A stretch of 8,358 nt of DNA from SCTD01 sp046593875 (lineage in GTDB: Bacteria; Actinomycetota; Actinomycetes; Mycobacteriales; SCTD01): assembly GCA_046593875.1 (NCBI GenBank), contig JBKJQQ010000183.1:1-8358 (forward strand), written 5' to 3'. A model generated the notes under the pieces. That model searched no databases. It was not told the DNA's origin and was given only the letters and a program-made list of their open reading frames with translations. A program made the translations under genes and the position numbers. Below are positions 1 through 6,642 of this stretch, piece by piece; position 1 is the stretch's first letter, and each line of letters starts with the position of its first letter.

Positions 1-129
1 CACGGCTGGCGCGACGCGGAGCAGGCGGTGGACCGCGCGGCCCGGCGCTTCGGCGCTGGAGTGGTCCGACCGGCCACCCTGGTGGATCCTTCAGGGACGG
101 CTGGGAACCCGCCGAGAGGGGCACAGTAG
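1..129 (+). CDS. dinB: DNA polymerase IV (DinB family), C-terminal end, partial
   Basis: Only the last 42 codons and the TAG stop are visible; the gene begins before the window. The reading frame starts at base 1 and includes WRDAEQAVDRAARRFG followed by VRPATLV. To my knowledge this matches the end of the little-finger domain of actinobacterial Y-family polymerases, where a phrase of the form 'aeravDraraRFG..vrPAsLv' is conserved. DinB enzymes carry out error-prone translesion DNA synthesis. The catalytic palm domain is not in view, so activity cannot be judged. The last 15 or so residues after the conserved part are a Gly/Pro-rich, probably disordered tail. The next gene on this strand is the DUF3040 gene about 155 nt downstream, a neighbour I recall for dinB in several actinobacteria. 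The call rests on this short C-terminal match and on context. Confidence 0.72.
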   Translation, partial: HGWRDAEQAVDRAARRFGAGVVRPATLVDPSGTAGNPPRGAQ

Positions 130-170
130 TGACGTGTCCACCCGCACGACCACCGCTCCGGGAGGAACCT

Positions 171-299
171 GTGCCGACTGACCTCCCCTTCCGCCTTTCG
201 CCGCGGGCGTCGGCCTCGTATCCTTCTGGACGTGACCCCGTTCTCGGTCACTCCATGACCCCGACGTCCTGTGGGAGGGAGCGCCGTGCCGCTCTCTGA
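171..299 (+). CDS. Possible 42-codon leader ORF overlapping the DUF3040 start
   Basis: A GTG at 171 lies 5 nt after a strong Shine-Dalgarno (GGAGG at 161-165). It opens a 42-codon frame that stops with TGA at 297-299, which is 14 nt inside the start of the DUF3040 gene, in another frame. The peptide begins MPTDLPFRLSPRAS and is polar, rich in Pro, Ser and Arg, with no membrane segment or motif I recognise. In favour: the ribosome site and the overlap, which would suit translational coupling. Against: only about 71% of third positions are G or C (12 of 42 end in A or T), far below the clear genes here, and a candidate -10 box for the DUF3040 gene lies inside it. It may be a regulatory leader ORF or chance. 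Confidence 0.25.
   Translation: MPTDLPFRLSPRASASYPSGRDPVLGHSMTPTSCGRERRAAL
219..224 (+). promoter_or_regulatory. Candidate -10 box for the DUF3040 gene
   Basis: TATCCT fits the actinobacterial TAnnnT -10 pattern and lies about 62 nt before the chosen GTG. Seventeen nt upstream the hexamer is TTTCGC, a poor -35 box. The next gene may equally be read through from dinB. Confidence 0.25.
232..251 (+). promoter_or_regulatory. Inverted repeat in the DUF3040 leader
   Basis: GTGACC (232-237) and GGTCAC (246-251) are perfect inverted 6-bp arms around an 8-nt loop. The repeat starts just downstream of the candidate -10 box and ends 34 nt before the start codon. It could be an operator or an mRNA hairpin in the leader. 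There is no T-run after it, so it is unlikely to be a classical terminator. A 6-bp repeat could also occur by chance. Confidence 0.3.
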
Positions 300-741
300 G
301 CACGAGCAGCGACTGCTCGACCAGATCGAGCGCGCCCTCTACCAGGAGGACCCGAAGTTCGCCTCGGCGGTGAAGTCGACCGACCTGCGCACGCACATGC
401 GCCGGCGGCTGCGCCGGGCCGCGTTCGTGCTGGTGCTCGGCTTCGGCATCCTGCTGGCCGGACTCATCGCGCTCGAGGACCCGGCCCGCACCGCGGTCGG
501 CATGATCGGGTTCGTCGTCATGGTGGGTGCGCTGCTGCTGGCCATGACCGCGTGGAAGCGCCTTCAGCCCGGCACGCCCGACCTGCAGGTCGTGGACGGC
601 CCCGACCGACCCGCCCGCCCGCGACCGACCGGTCGCGGCGGCAAGCCCCGCCCGGCCAAGGGCGGCAGCGGCGGCGGCATGAAGGACAAGCTCGAGGAGC
701 GGTGGAAGCGCCGCTGGGACGAGCGCGGCGGCGACCGCTGA
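286..741 (+). CDS. DUF3040 family small membrane protein
   Basis: This 151-aa protein begins MPLSEHEQRLLDQIERALY, then EDPKFAS, the hallmark N-terminus of the actinobacterial DUF3040 family, whose molecular function is unknown. After the amphipathic N-terminal region come a basic stretch (about 39-44), two membrane helices (about 45-63 and 70-89), and a charged tail with Pro/Arg/Gly-rich low complexity (about 103-134) ending in a Lys/Arg/Glu/Trp segment. The protein is therefore probably a two-pass membrane protein with both ends in the cytoplasm. I chose GTG at 286 rather than the in-frame GTG at 271: it gives the family's usual start, and a purine-rich Shine-Dalgarno (GGGAGG, 273-278) sits 7 nt upstream. 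Using 271 would put that site inside the gene. It follows dinB on the same strand and converges with the transglutaminase gene across a hairpin. Confidence 0.88.
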   Translation: MPLSEHEQRLLDQIERALYQEDPKFASAVKSTDLRTHMRRRLRRAAFVLVLGFGILLAGLIALEDPARTAVGMIGFVVMVGALLLAMTAWKRLQPGTPDLQVVDGPDRPARPRPTGRGGKPRPAKGGSGGGMKDKLEERWKRRWDERGGDR

Positions 742-785
742 GTCTCCACCGCACCGCTCCGCCCACGTAGCCGGACAGCGGCGCG

Positions 786-821
786 CGCGGGCTGTCGGTC
801 GTACGACCGACGTTGCCCGCG
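786..821. terminator. Probable bidirectional terminator hairpin
   Basis: GTCGGTCGTACGACCGAC (794-811) is an 18-bp perfect palindrome, folding as a 7-bp stem with a GTAC loop. It is extended by a second 7-bp stem, CGCGGGC (786-792) with GCCCGCG (815-821), across a small 1 x 3 internal loop. It lies between the stop of the plus-strand DUF3040 gene (741) and the stop of the minus-strand transglutaminase gene (891), exactly where two converging transcripts need to end. There is no T-run on either side, which is common for GC-rich actinobacterial hairpins, so termination is inferred from position and stem strength. An operator for a dimeric regulator is possible but less likely between two gene ends. 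Confidence 0.6.
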
Positions 822-890
822 GGCGCCAGCCGGGCGGGGACGCACAGACCTGCGCGAGGACGCCGGGCGGGTCAGCCGCGGGCGGCCCGC

Positions 891-3254
891 TCAGGCGGCA
901 GTGCGGCGCCCCGGGTGGCGCACCCGGTCGCCGACCGCCGACACCAGCGTGTCGACGCGGTCCAGGAGGTCGGCGAAGGAGGAGCCCAGCCTCGCGGAGA
1001 CCGCGCGCAGCGTCGACGGCGGCGCGAAGCGCGCCTGCAGACCCTGCCGCCGCGACGCACCGGCGAGCAGCGCCTCGCGCACCTGGTGGACGTCCGAGGA
1101 CAGACCGGCGGCGTCGACCGCGGAGCCCGACGGCCGGGCGTAGCGCGCCAGCTCTGCCGCCCCCGCCAGCCGGTCCAGCGCCTCGACCGCCGCAGGCGGC
1201 AACGCGCGCGAGGCGCCCAGCTGGGCAGCCGCCGCCCGCGGCGAGTCCGCCGGCCGCCACAGGTGCCCCACGTCGACGGCGTCGTCGTGCACCTGGGCCC
1301 AGGCGGCTAGCGGGGACGGCACCGCCCACCGCCGACGGCGCCGGAGCAGCGCCAGCAGGGCCGGTACCGCGGCCAGGGCCAGCAGCCCGGTCACGACGGC
1401 CAGCACCACGACGGCGCCGCGCGACAGCCCGCCGCCGGACGACGACCCCGCGGCCTGGTCCAGGTCGGACCCGCGGTCGATCGCGTTCGGGTCGGCCGGT
1501 GCGGCCGACTCGGGGGCGGCCGGCTCGACGGGGGCCGCGGACGGCTCGTCGGTCACGGGGGCCTCGTCCGGCGGCTGGGTGTAGCCCGGCGTCGTCACCT
1601 GGGTGTTGCGCGGGGTCGGCTCGAAGCGGACCCACCCGGCCCCGGAGAACCACACCTCGGGCCAGGCGTGCGCATCGTCGGTCGTCACCTCGTAGGTGCC
1701 GTCGGGGCGGCGGCTGCCCGCGGTGAAGCCGACCGCCACGCGCGCCGGTATGCCCAGCGCACGGACCAGCGCGCCCATGGAGGAGGCGTACTGCTCGCAG
1801 AAGCCCTGCTTGCCGCGCAGGAACCGCTCCAGCGCACCGGCCTGGTCGAAGCCCGGCACGTCGGCGTCCTCGTCGTAGACGAAGCCGTTGGCCTCGTCGC
1901 GGAACAGCGCCTGGAGGGCGGCGACCTTGTCGTAGTCGGTGTCCTTGCCGGCCACCGTGCGGTCCAGCAGCTGCTGGACGAACGGCGCGAGCGGCGGGCG
2001 CTGGGCGTAGACCTCCCCGATCTCGCTCGGCAGGCCGACCGATCCGCGCAGCAGGTCCGCGGTGGGCCGGATCCGCGAGGACGCGACGGTGTAGCTCCCG
2101 TCGACCTCGCCCAGCGAGGTGCGGGTGGAGAAGACGGTCTGGCTCTCCTGGTCCCACAGCCAGGGCCCGTCGACCTCGATGTCGGTCGGGGTGGACGTCG
2201 TCGGCAGCCACGGCCCGTCGATGCGGCCGGGGTCGATGGTCGTGCTGATCGACTCCGCCTGCGCCTGCGCGGCGTCGATCGGCGCCGGGATGCCGTCGCG
2301 GACCGCGTCGTCCTGCAGGTCGGCGGACAGCTCCGAGCTCGACCAGCCGGCCTCCTCCTCGAAGACGTCCAGCGTCGTCAGCCGCAGGTAGTCCGGAGCC
2401 GGGTCGTCGGTCGTGTAGGTCAGCAGCAGGCGACCGGGCTCCGGCAGCCGGAGCTGACCACCGAGCTCCAGGATCGGGTTGTACGTCGTCGTGGTCCGCG
2501 ACCCGCCGAGTCCGTCACCACTGCCCTCGCCACCGAAGAGGCGTCCATCGAGCCCCGGCACCAGCGCCGGGACGACCACGGCCACGCCGAGCGCGGCGGC
2601 GCCGATGCGCCGGCCGACCCGGTTGAAGGACGGGTCGCTGGTGACCGGACCGCGGCCGGCGGTGCGCAGGGGGGTGCCCCACCGCGAGACCGTGTCCCTC
2701 CCGTCGGCCAGCAGCAGGCCGAGCCAGCCTGCGGCGCCCAGCGCGAACGGCCACCAGCCGAGCCCGTTCGGCAGCACCGCAGCCGGCACCGCGAACAGCA
2801 GCAGCAGCGGCAGCCCGGCGACGGCGGCCTGGCGGAAGGTGACGGCGAGCAGGTCGACGACCAGGGCGATGGTGCCCACGCCCAGAACGGCGATCAGCAC
2901 CAGGCCGGGCTCGGTCGGCACCGGCGGCGCGAGCTCCTCGATGTCGAGCAGGCCCTGGCCGAGCGTGTCACCGAGCGAGCGCAGCGTGGCACCGACGGGC
3001 ACGACGCCGTACGCCAGCGTGGACCGGGCGAAGACCGCGCAGACGTAGGCGGCCAGGCCGAGCAGGCCGGCGACCGGCTCGAGCAGGCGCGGCAAGCCGG
3101 CGCGACGGGCCAGGCTGCAGGACCCCGCGACGACGGCGACGGCCAGCAGGACGCGCAGCACCCAGCCGAGCCCCTCGTACACCGGGACCAGCGCCGCGGC
3201 GGCGAGCGCCACGGCGACGGCCGCGGCGAGGGCCAGCCGGCCGCGGGTGCTCAT
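891..3254 (-). CDS. Transglutaminase-like membrane protein (TgpA type)
   Basis: This 787-aa protein has the order expected of DUF3488/TgpA proteins. The N-terminal part holds about seven hydrophobic segments (roughly 7-25, 31-47, 56-77, 118-140, 144-163, 168-185, 217-233). A large, probably extracytoplasmic region follows with the transglutaminase-like core: the nucleophile in KQGFCEQYASS (Cys486), the DDAHAWPEVWF motif (His529), then GWVRFEPTP, where the third catalytic position is Glu545 rather than the more usual Asp. A Pro/Ala/Glu-rich linker leads to a last membrane helix (about 611-632), an RRRRR stop-transfer, and a cytoplasmic DUF4129-like region ending in an extra basic tail. The ATG at 3254 overlaps the DUF58 stop by 4 nt (ATGA) with no good Shine-Dalgarno, so translation is probably coupled. 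The family is thought to act on proteins or peptides at the envelope; the substrate here is unknown. Confidence 0.9.
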   Translation of the reverse strand: MSTRGRLALAAAVAVALAAAALVPVYEGLGWVLRVLLAVAVVAGSCSLARRAGLPRLLEPVAGLLGLAAYVCAVFARSTLAYGVVPVGATLRSLGDTLGQGLLDIEELAPPVPTEPGLVLIAVLGVGTIALVVDLLAVTFRQAAVAGLPLLLLFAVPAAVLPNGLGWWPFALGAAGWLGLLLADGRDTVSRWGTPLRTAGRGPVTSDPSFNRVGRRIGAAALGVAVVVPALVPGLDGRLFGGEGSGDGLGGSRTTTTYNPILELGGQLRLPEPGRLLLTYTTDDPAPDYLRLTTLDVFEEEAGWSSSELSADLQDDAVRDGIPAPIDAAQAQAESISTTIDPGRIDGPWLPTTSTPTDIEVDGPWLWDQESQTVFSTRTSLGEVDGSYTVASSRIRPTADLLRGSVGLPSEIGEVYAQRPPLAPFVQQLLDRTVAGKDTDYDKVAALQALFRDEANGFVYDEDADVPGFDQAGALERFLRGKQGFCEQYASSMGALVRALGIPARVAVGFTAGSRRPDGTYEVTTDDAHAWPEVWFSGAGWVRFEPTPRNTQVTTPGYTQPPDEAPVTDEPSAAPVEPAAPESAAPADPNAIDRGSDLDQAAGSSSGGGLSRGAVVVLAVVTGLLALAAVPALLALLRRRRRWAVPSPLAAWAQVHDDAVDVGHLWRPADSPRAAAAQLGASRALPPAAVEALDRLAGAAELARYARPSGSAVDAAGLSSDVHQVREALLAGASRRQGLQARFAPPSTLRAVSARLGSSFADLLDRVDTLVSAVGDRVRHPGRRTAA

Positions 3255-4521
3255 GAGCGGGCCCCGGCGGACAGCCGACCGCCGGCCAGCGGCCACAACG
3301 AGGCCAGGGTGGTGCCGTGCGCGACCGGCAGCACGCGCCAGCCGGCGGCCTGCAGCAGACCGACGGCGCGCTCGTGCTGCTCGACGGCGGCGGCCCGCGC
3401 GCGGGGGCTGACCGGCGCCCAGCTGTCGGCGTCCAGGACCACCCCGACGCACACGGTGGTGCCGGTGCGCAGCCGGGCGAGCTGCTCGGCGTCCTCGAGG
3501 TCGAGCGCGCCGAGCACCGCGACGAGCACCCCGCCCATGCCGCCGCGGCGGAGCCGCTCGACGGCGCCGTCGATGCGGCCGCCCCGCGAGGGGGCGACGT
3601 CGGCGAGCGCGTCGAGCAGCAGCCCCTCGGTCAGCGGCAGGCCGACCCGTGACAGCTCCGCACCGGAGTCGCGCAGCAGCGACAGCGCGAAGCCGGAGCG
3701 GGCCAGCGCCACCCCGATCGAGGCGACCGCGCTGACCGACCACTCGAAGGAGGACGCCGGTCCGTCACCGCGGTGGGCCCCGGTGCGGCCGTCGAGCAGC
3801 AGGGTGGCGCGGCTCTGGAACGGCTGCTCCTCCCGCCGGACCATGAGCTCGCCGACCCGGGCGGTCGAGCGCCAGTGCACCTTGCGCAGGTCGTCGCCGT
3901 GGCGGTACTCGCGGGTGGCCGCGTCGTCGGTGCCGCTGGCCGACGCCGAGCGGGAGCCCGTCTCGCCACCGCCGGCCCAGTCACCGCCCAGGCGTACCGA
4001 GGGGAGCTGGCTCAGGACGGGCGTCACGACCAGCTCGCCGGTCGTGGCGAAGGAGCGGGTCAGCTCGCAGAGCCCGAACGGGTCGGTGAGCCGCACCGAC
4101 AGCGGCCCGACGGTGAAGCGCCCCCGGACGTCCGAGCTGATCGGGTAGCTCACCTCGCGCACGCCGCGCGGCTCGATCTTGTCCAGCACGAAGCGGGGCC
4201 GTCCCCCGAGGGCGTACGGCAGCGCGTCCTCCATGAGCAGGACGCCGCTGGGCAGCCGGGACACGTTGTCCAGCGACAGCCGCACCGTCGCCGGCCGACC
4301 GGCCTCGACCCGCGGCGGGTCCAGGGTGCGCGAGCAGGACAGCCGGTAGCGGGTGCGCGCGACCAGCCAGGTGGCCGCGAGCGGCAGGGTCACCAGGAAG
4401 ACCGCCGCCCGGAGCAGGTCGCGCTGGCCGAGGATCAGCGAGCACCCGACGAGCGCGAGGCCGGCCGCCAGCAGGCAGCGACCCCGGGTGGTCAGCCCGG
4501 ACAGGGACGCCCGCAGACCGG

Positions 4522-4525
<4 letters not shown>
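3251..4525 (-). CDS. DUF58 domain-containing membrane protein
   Basis: This 424-aa protein has two membrane helices near the N-terminus (about 17-33 and 37-56), then a beta-rich stretch, then the DUF58 signature REYRHGDDLRKVHWRSTA (about 205-222) followed by GELMVRREEQ. The last part (about 237-400) fits the von Willebrand A-like fold that often follows in this family, with LLLDGRTG at its first strand. I do not see a clean DxSxS metal site there. DUF58 proteins are nearly always encoded beside MoxR ATPases and are assumed to be their partners or substrate adaptors; no biochemical activity is established. The GTG start at 4525 overlaps the moxR stop (GTGA), and the stop overlaps the transglutaminase start (ATGA). 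A longer open frame continues upstream but runs through moxR in another frame and is not coding. Confidence 0.9.
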
Positions 4526-5526
<1,001 letters not shown>

Positions 5527-5797
5527 CTGGAGGTCCTCCTGAGCGTGCCGGGATCGAGACGGAGTCTGTCACCGGATCCTGCGTCCGGCACAGCGGTCGC
5601 GGCCCGTCCCCGTCCGACGAGCGGGCCCGGCGCAGGGTTCCGCCCCCCTCGCCCGCGCATCGGTCCCCCCAGTGCTGTGAGAGCCCCCGCACGGGATCAG
5701 ACCCTCCGTGGAGCACCGAGCGGGGTCCCCACCGGGCGCTACCGGGGCTGACCTGCGGGGATGTGGGGCACGACGGCGCTCAAGGTGCCGTGGGGCG
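5527..5797. other. Left part of the moxR/mraZ divergent intergenic region
   Basis: Apart from the moxR Shine-Dalgarno at 5535-5540 (minus strand), I see no gene and no convincing sigma-70 type promoter reading toward moxR. No TAnnnT -10 box is present on the minus strand in the stretch examined. There is a small inverted repeat, CCGGA (5572-5576) with TCCGG (5584-5588). A GTGGGGC heptamer occurs twice on the plus strand (5763-5769 and 5790-5796), sharing the TGGGG core of the MraZ-type repeats further right but not in the same 10-bp phase. The moxR promoter must lie here or be of a form I cannot recognise. Confidence 0.5.
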
Positions 5798-5825
5798 TTG
5801 ACGATGGGGGAAAGTGGAGTAGCGT
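5798..5825 (+). promoter_or_regulatory. Predicted mraZ (dcw cluster) promoter
   Basis: TTGACG (5798-5803) is a good -35 box, and TAGCGT (5820-5825) fits the actinobacterial TAnnnT -10 pattern, with a 16-nt spacer. The start of transcription would be near 5832, giving a leader of about 48 nt before the mraZ GTG. TGGRG repeats occupy the spacer and overlap the -10 box, as expected if MraZ represses this promoter. Confidence 0.6.
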
Positions 5826-5839
5826 GGGGGATCGAGGGG
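5805..5839 (+). promoter_or_regulatory. Candidate MraZ operator: TGGRG repeats every 10 bp
   Basis: TGGGG (5805), TGGAG (5815) and TGGGG (5825) are spaced exactly 10 bp apart, and a weaker AGGGG follows in phase at 5835. MraZ is known to bind direct repeats of the TGGGN type separated by about 5 nt upstream of its own gene. The array covers the promoter spacer and -10 region, so occupancy should block RNA polymerase. Assignment to MraZ is inferred from repeat pattern and position. Confidence 0.7.
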
Positions 5840-5849
5840 CAGCAGCCCC
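5836..5849 (+). promoter_or_regulatory. Small hairpin in the mraZ leader
   Basis: GGGGC (5836-5840) and GCCCC (5845-5849) form a perfect 5-bp stem with an AGCA loop near the predicted 5' end of the mraZ mRNA, 17 nt before the Shine-Dalgarno. It may stabilise the transcript end. Its left arm is also the degenerate fourth repeat of the operator array. Confidence 0.3.
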
Positions 5850-5879
5850 CCGGACCGCACCAGACCGGAGGAGGGGGCC

Positions 5880-6299
5880 GTGTTCCTCGGCACCCACACC
5901 CCGCGCCTGGACGACAAGGGCCGGCTGATCCTGCCGGCGAAGTTCCGGGACCAGCTGGCGGAGGGCGTCGTGATCACCAAGGGGCAGGAGAACTGCCTGT
6001 TCGTGTTCACCGCGACCGCCTTCGCCGCCAAGGCGGCGTCCCAGGACGAGCCCCTGACCAAGGCCGCCCGCGACCACTCCCGCATCTTCTTCGCCTCCGC
6101 CTTCGACGAGATCCCCGACAAGACCGGCCGCATCACCCTGCCGGCCGGCCTGCGCACGTACGCCGCGCTCCAGCGCGACTGCGTCGTCATCGGCGCCAAC
6201 ACCCACCTCGAGATCTGGGACGCCGAGACCTGGCGCGCCTACGAGGCGGCCCAGGAGCAGGCCTTCGCCGAGCAGGAACAGGTCGCGCTCACCCGATAG
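5880..6299 (+). CDS. mraZ: Transcriptional regulator MraZ
   Basis: This 139-aa protein has the two tandem SpoVT/AbrB-like halves of MraZ. The first starts MFLGTHTPRLDDKGRLILP with its DKGR turn at 12-15; the second holds FDEIPDKTGRITLPAGLR, followed by GANTHLEIWD. MraZ forms ring-shaped oligomers that bind direct repeats upstream of the dcw cluster and usually repress it. The length is normal for the family. GTG at 5880 is preceded by a very purine-rich Shine-Dalgarno (GGAGGAGGGGG, 5867-5877). It is the first gene of the plus-strand dcw segment, and the phased TGGRG array in its promoter points to autoregulation. The final 15 residues form a Glu/Gln/Ala-rich helix. Confidence 0.96.
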   Translation: MFLGTHTPRLDDKGRLILPAKFRDQLAEGVVITKGQENCLFVFTATAFAAKAASQDEPLTKAARDHSRIFFASAFDEIPDKTGRITLPAGLRTYAALQRDCVVIGANTHLEIWDAETWRAYEAAQEQAFAEQEQVALTR

Positions 6300-6324
6300 A
6301 CCCCTCCCTCCCGCGAGGTCTCCT

Positions 6325-6419
6325 CCCGCTCCCTCACCTGGCGCACCTTCCCCGGCGCCAGGCGGGGCGAGCGGGCGGGGACCTGGCGGGAGGGCCCACG
6401 CCCCACCCGTCCAGGGTCC
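6325..6419 (+). promoter_or_regulatory. Competing hairpins downstream of mraZ (possible attenuator)
   Basis: CCTGGCGC (6337-6344) pairs perfectly with GCGCCAGG (6355-6362) around a 10-nt loop, and CCCGCTC (6325-6331) with GAGCGGG (6369-6375) extends this into a long interrupted stem. The right arm can instead pair with a downstream copy of the left arm: CGCCAGG (6356-6362) with CCTGGCG (6382-6388). That copy can in turn pair with CCAGGGTCC (6411-6419) as a stem with one bulged base. This 1:2 and 3:4 versus 2:3 layout resembles an attenuator. There is no T-run, and GC-rich DNA pairs easily by chance. A simple stabilising or terminating hairpin after mraZ is the alternative. Confidence 0.4.
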
Positions 6420-6447
6420 GCGAGCCCCGGACGACAGCACCCGAGCG

Positions 6448-6469
6448 CCGCCGTAGACACCGCCGTAGA
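6448..6469 (+). repeat. 10-bp direct repeat before the small membrane gene
   Basis: CCGCCGTAGA occurs at 6448-6457 and again at 6460-6469, a 12-bp period. The second copy runs into the Shine-Dalgarno-like AGAAGAGG (6467-6474) of the following small gene. Function unknown; it could be a short duplication or a regulator site. Confidence 0.5.
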
Positions 6470-6479
6470 AGAGGTCGAG

Positions 6480-6641
6480 ATGGACACCACCCCGCGCCCC
6501 GCCGCGCCCCCGACGACGTCCCCCACTACCCCGGGCCTCGGCGCCGAGGTGCGCGAGAGCCTGCTGCTGCTCGGGTTCGCCGTCTTCGTGACCGTCGGCC
6601 TCACCACCGCGGCCCAGGCCGCGCTCAGCGCGTTGGCCTGA
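6480..6641 (+). CDS. Small single-pass membrane protein between mraZ and rsmH
   Basis: This 53-aa protein starts with a Pro/Thr-rich stretch (residues 1-19), then a short charged turn, GAEVRES (21-27), and one hydrophobic helix (about 28-51, beginning LLLLGFAVFVTVGL) that reaches almost to the C-terminus. Evidence that it is real: 52 of 53 codons end in G or C, matching the neighbouring genes; an ATG start has a purine-rich Shine-Dalgarno-like AGAAGAGG 5 nt upstream; and its TGA stop lies 1 nt before the rsmH ATG, which lacks a Shine-Dalgarno of its own, so rsmH translation is probably coupled to it. The peptide is probably anchored in the membrane with the N-terminus in the cytoplasm. I do not recognise a family. 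Its place in the dcw cluster suggests, but does not show, a link to division or envelope growth. Confidence 0.72.
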   Translation: MDTTPRPAAPPTTSPTTPGLGAEVRESLLLLGFAVFVTVGLTTAAQAALSALA

Positions 6642-6642
6642 C

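Noticed and set aside
271..285. GTG at 271 as the start of the DUF3040 gene
   Set aside because: It would place the Shine-Dalgarno inside the gene and add five residues before the conserved MPLSEHEQ start.
91..2211. A 706-codon minus-strand open frame overlapping dinB, DUF3040 and the transglutaminase gene
   Set aside because: It crosses several real genes in other frames and strands, is Arg/Gly/Pro-rich and has no motif; it is a compositional shadow.
3255..3743. Upstream extension of the transglutaminase frame to 3743
   Set aside because: The extension lies inside the DUF58 coding region in another frame, is Arg-rich, and would remove the ATGA overlap and the natural N-terminal membrane helix start.
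1668..4148. An 826-codon plus-strand open frame across the transglutaminase and DUF58 genes
   Set aside because: It is antisense to two genes with clear family motifs; long open frames opposite genes are expected at this GC content, and its translation is low-complexity Arg/Gly/Ala-rich with no family resemblance.
5572..5588. Small inverted repeat upstream of moxR as a regulator site
   Set aside because: Arms of only 5 bp with a 7-nt loop are expected often by chance in DNA of this composition.
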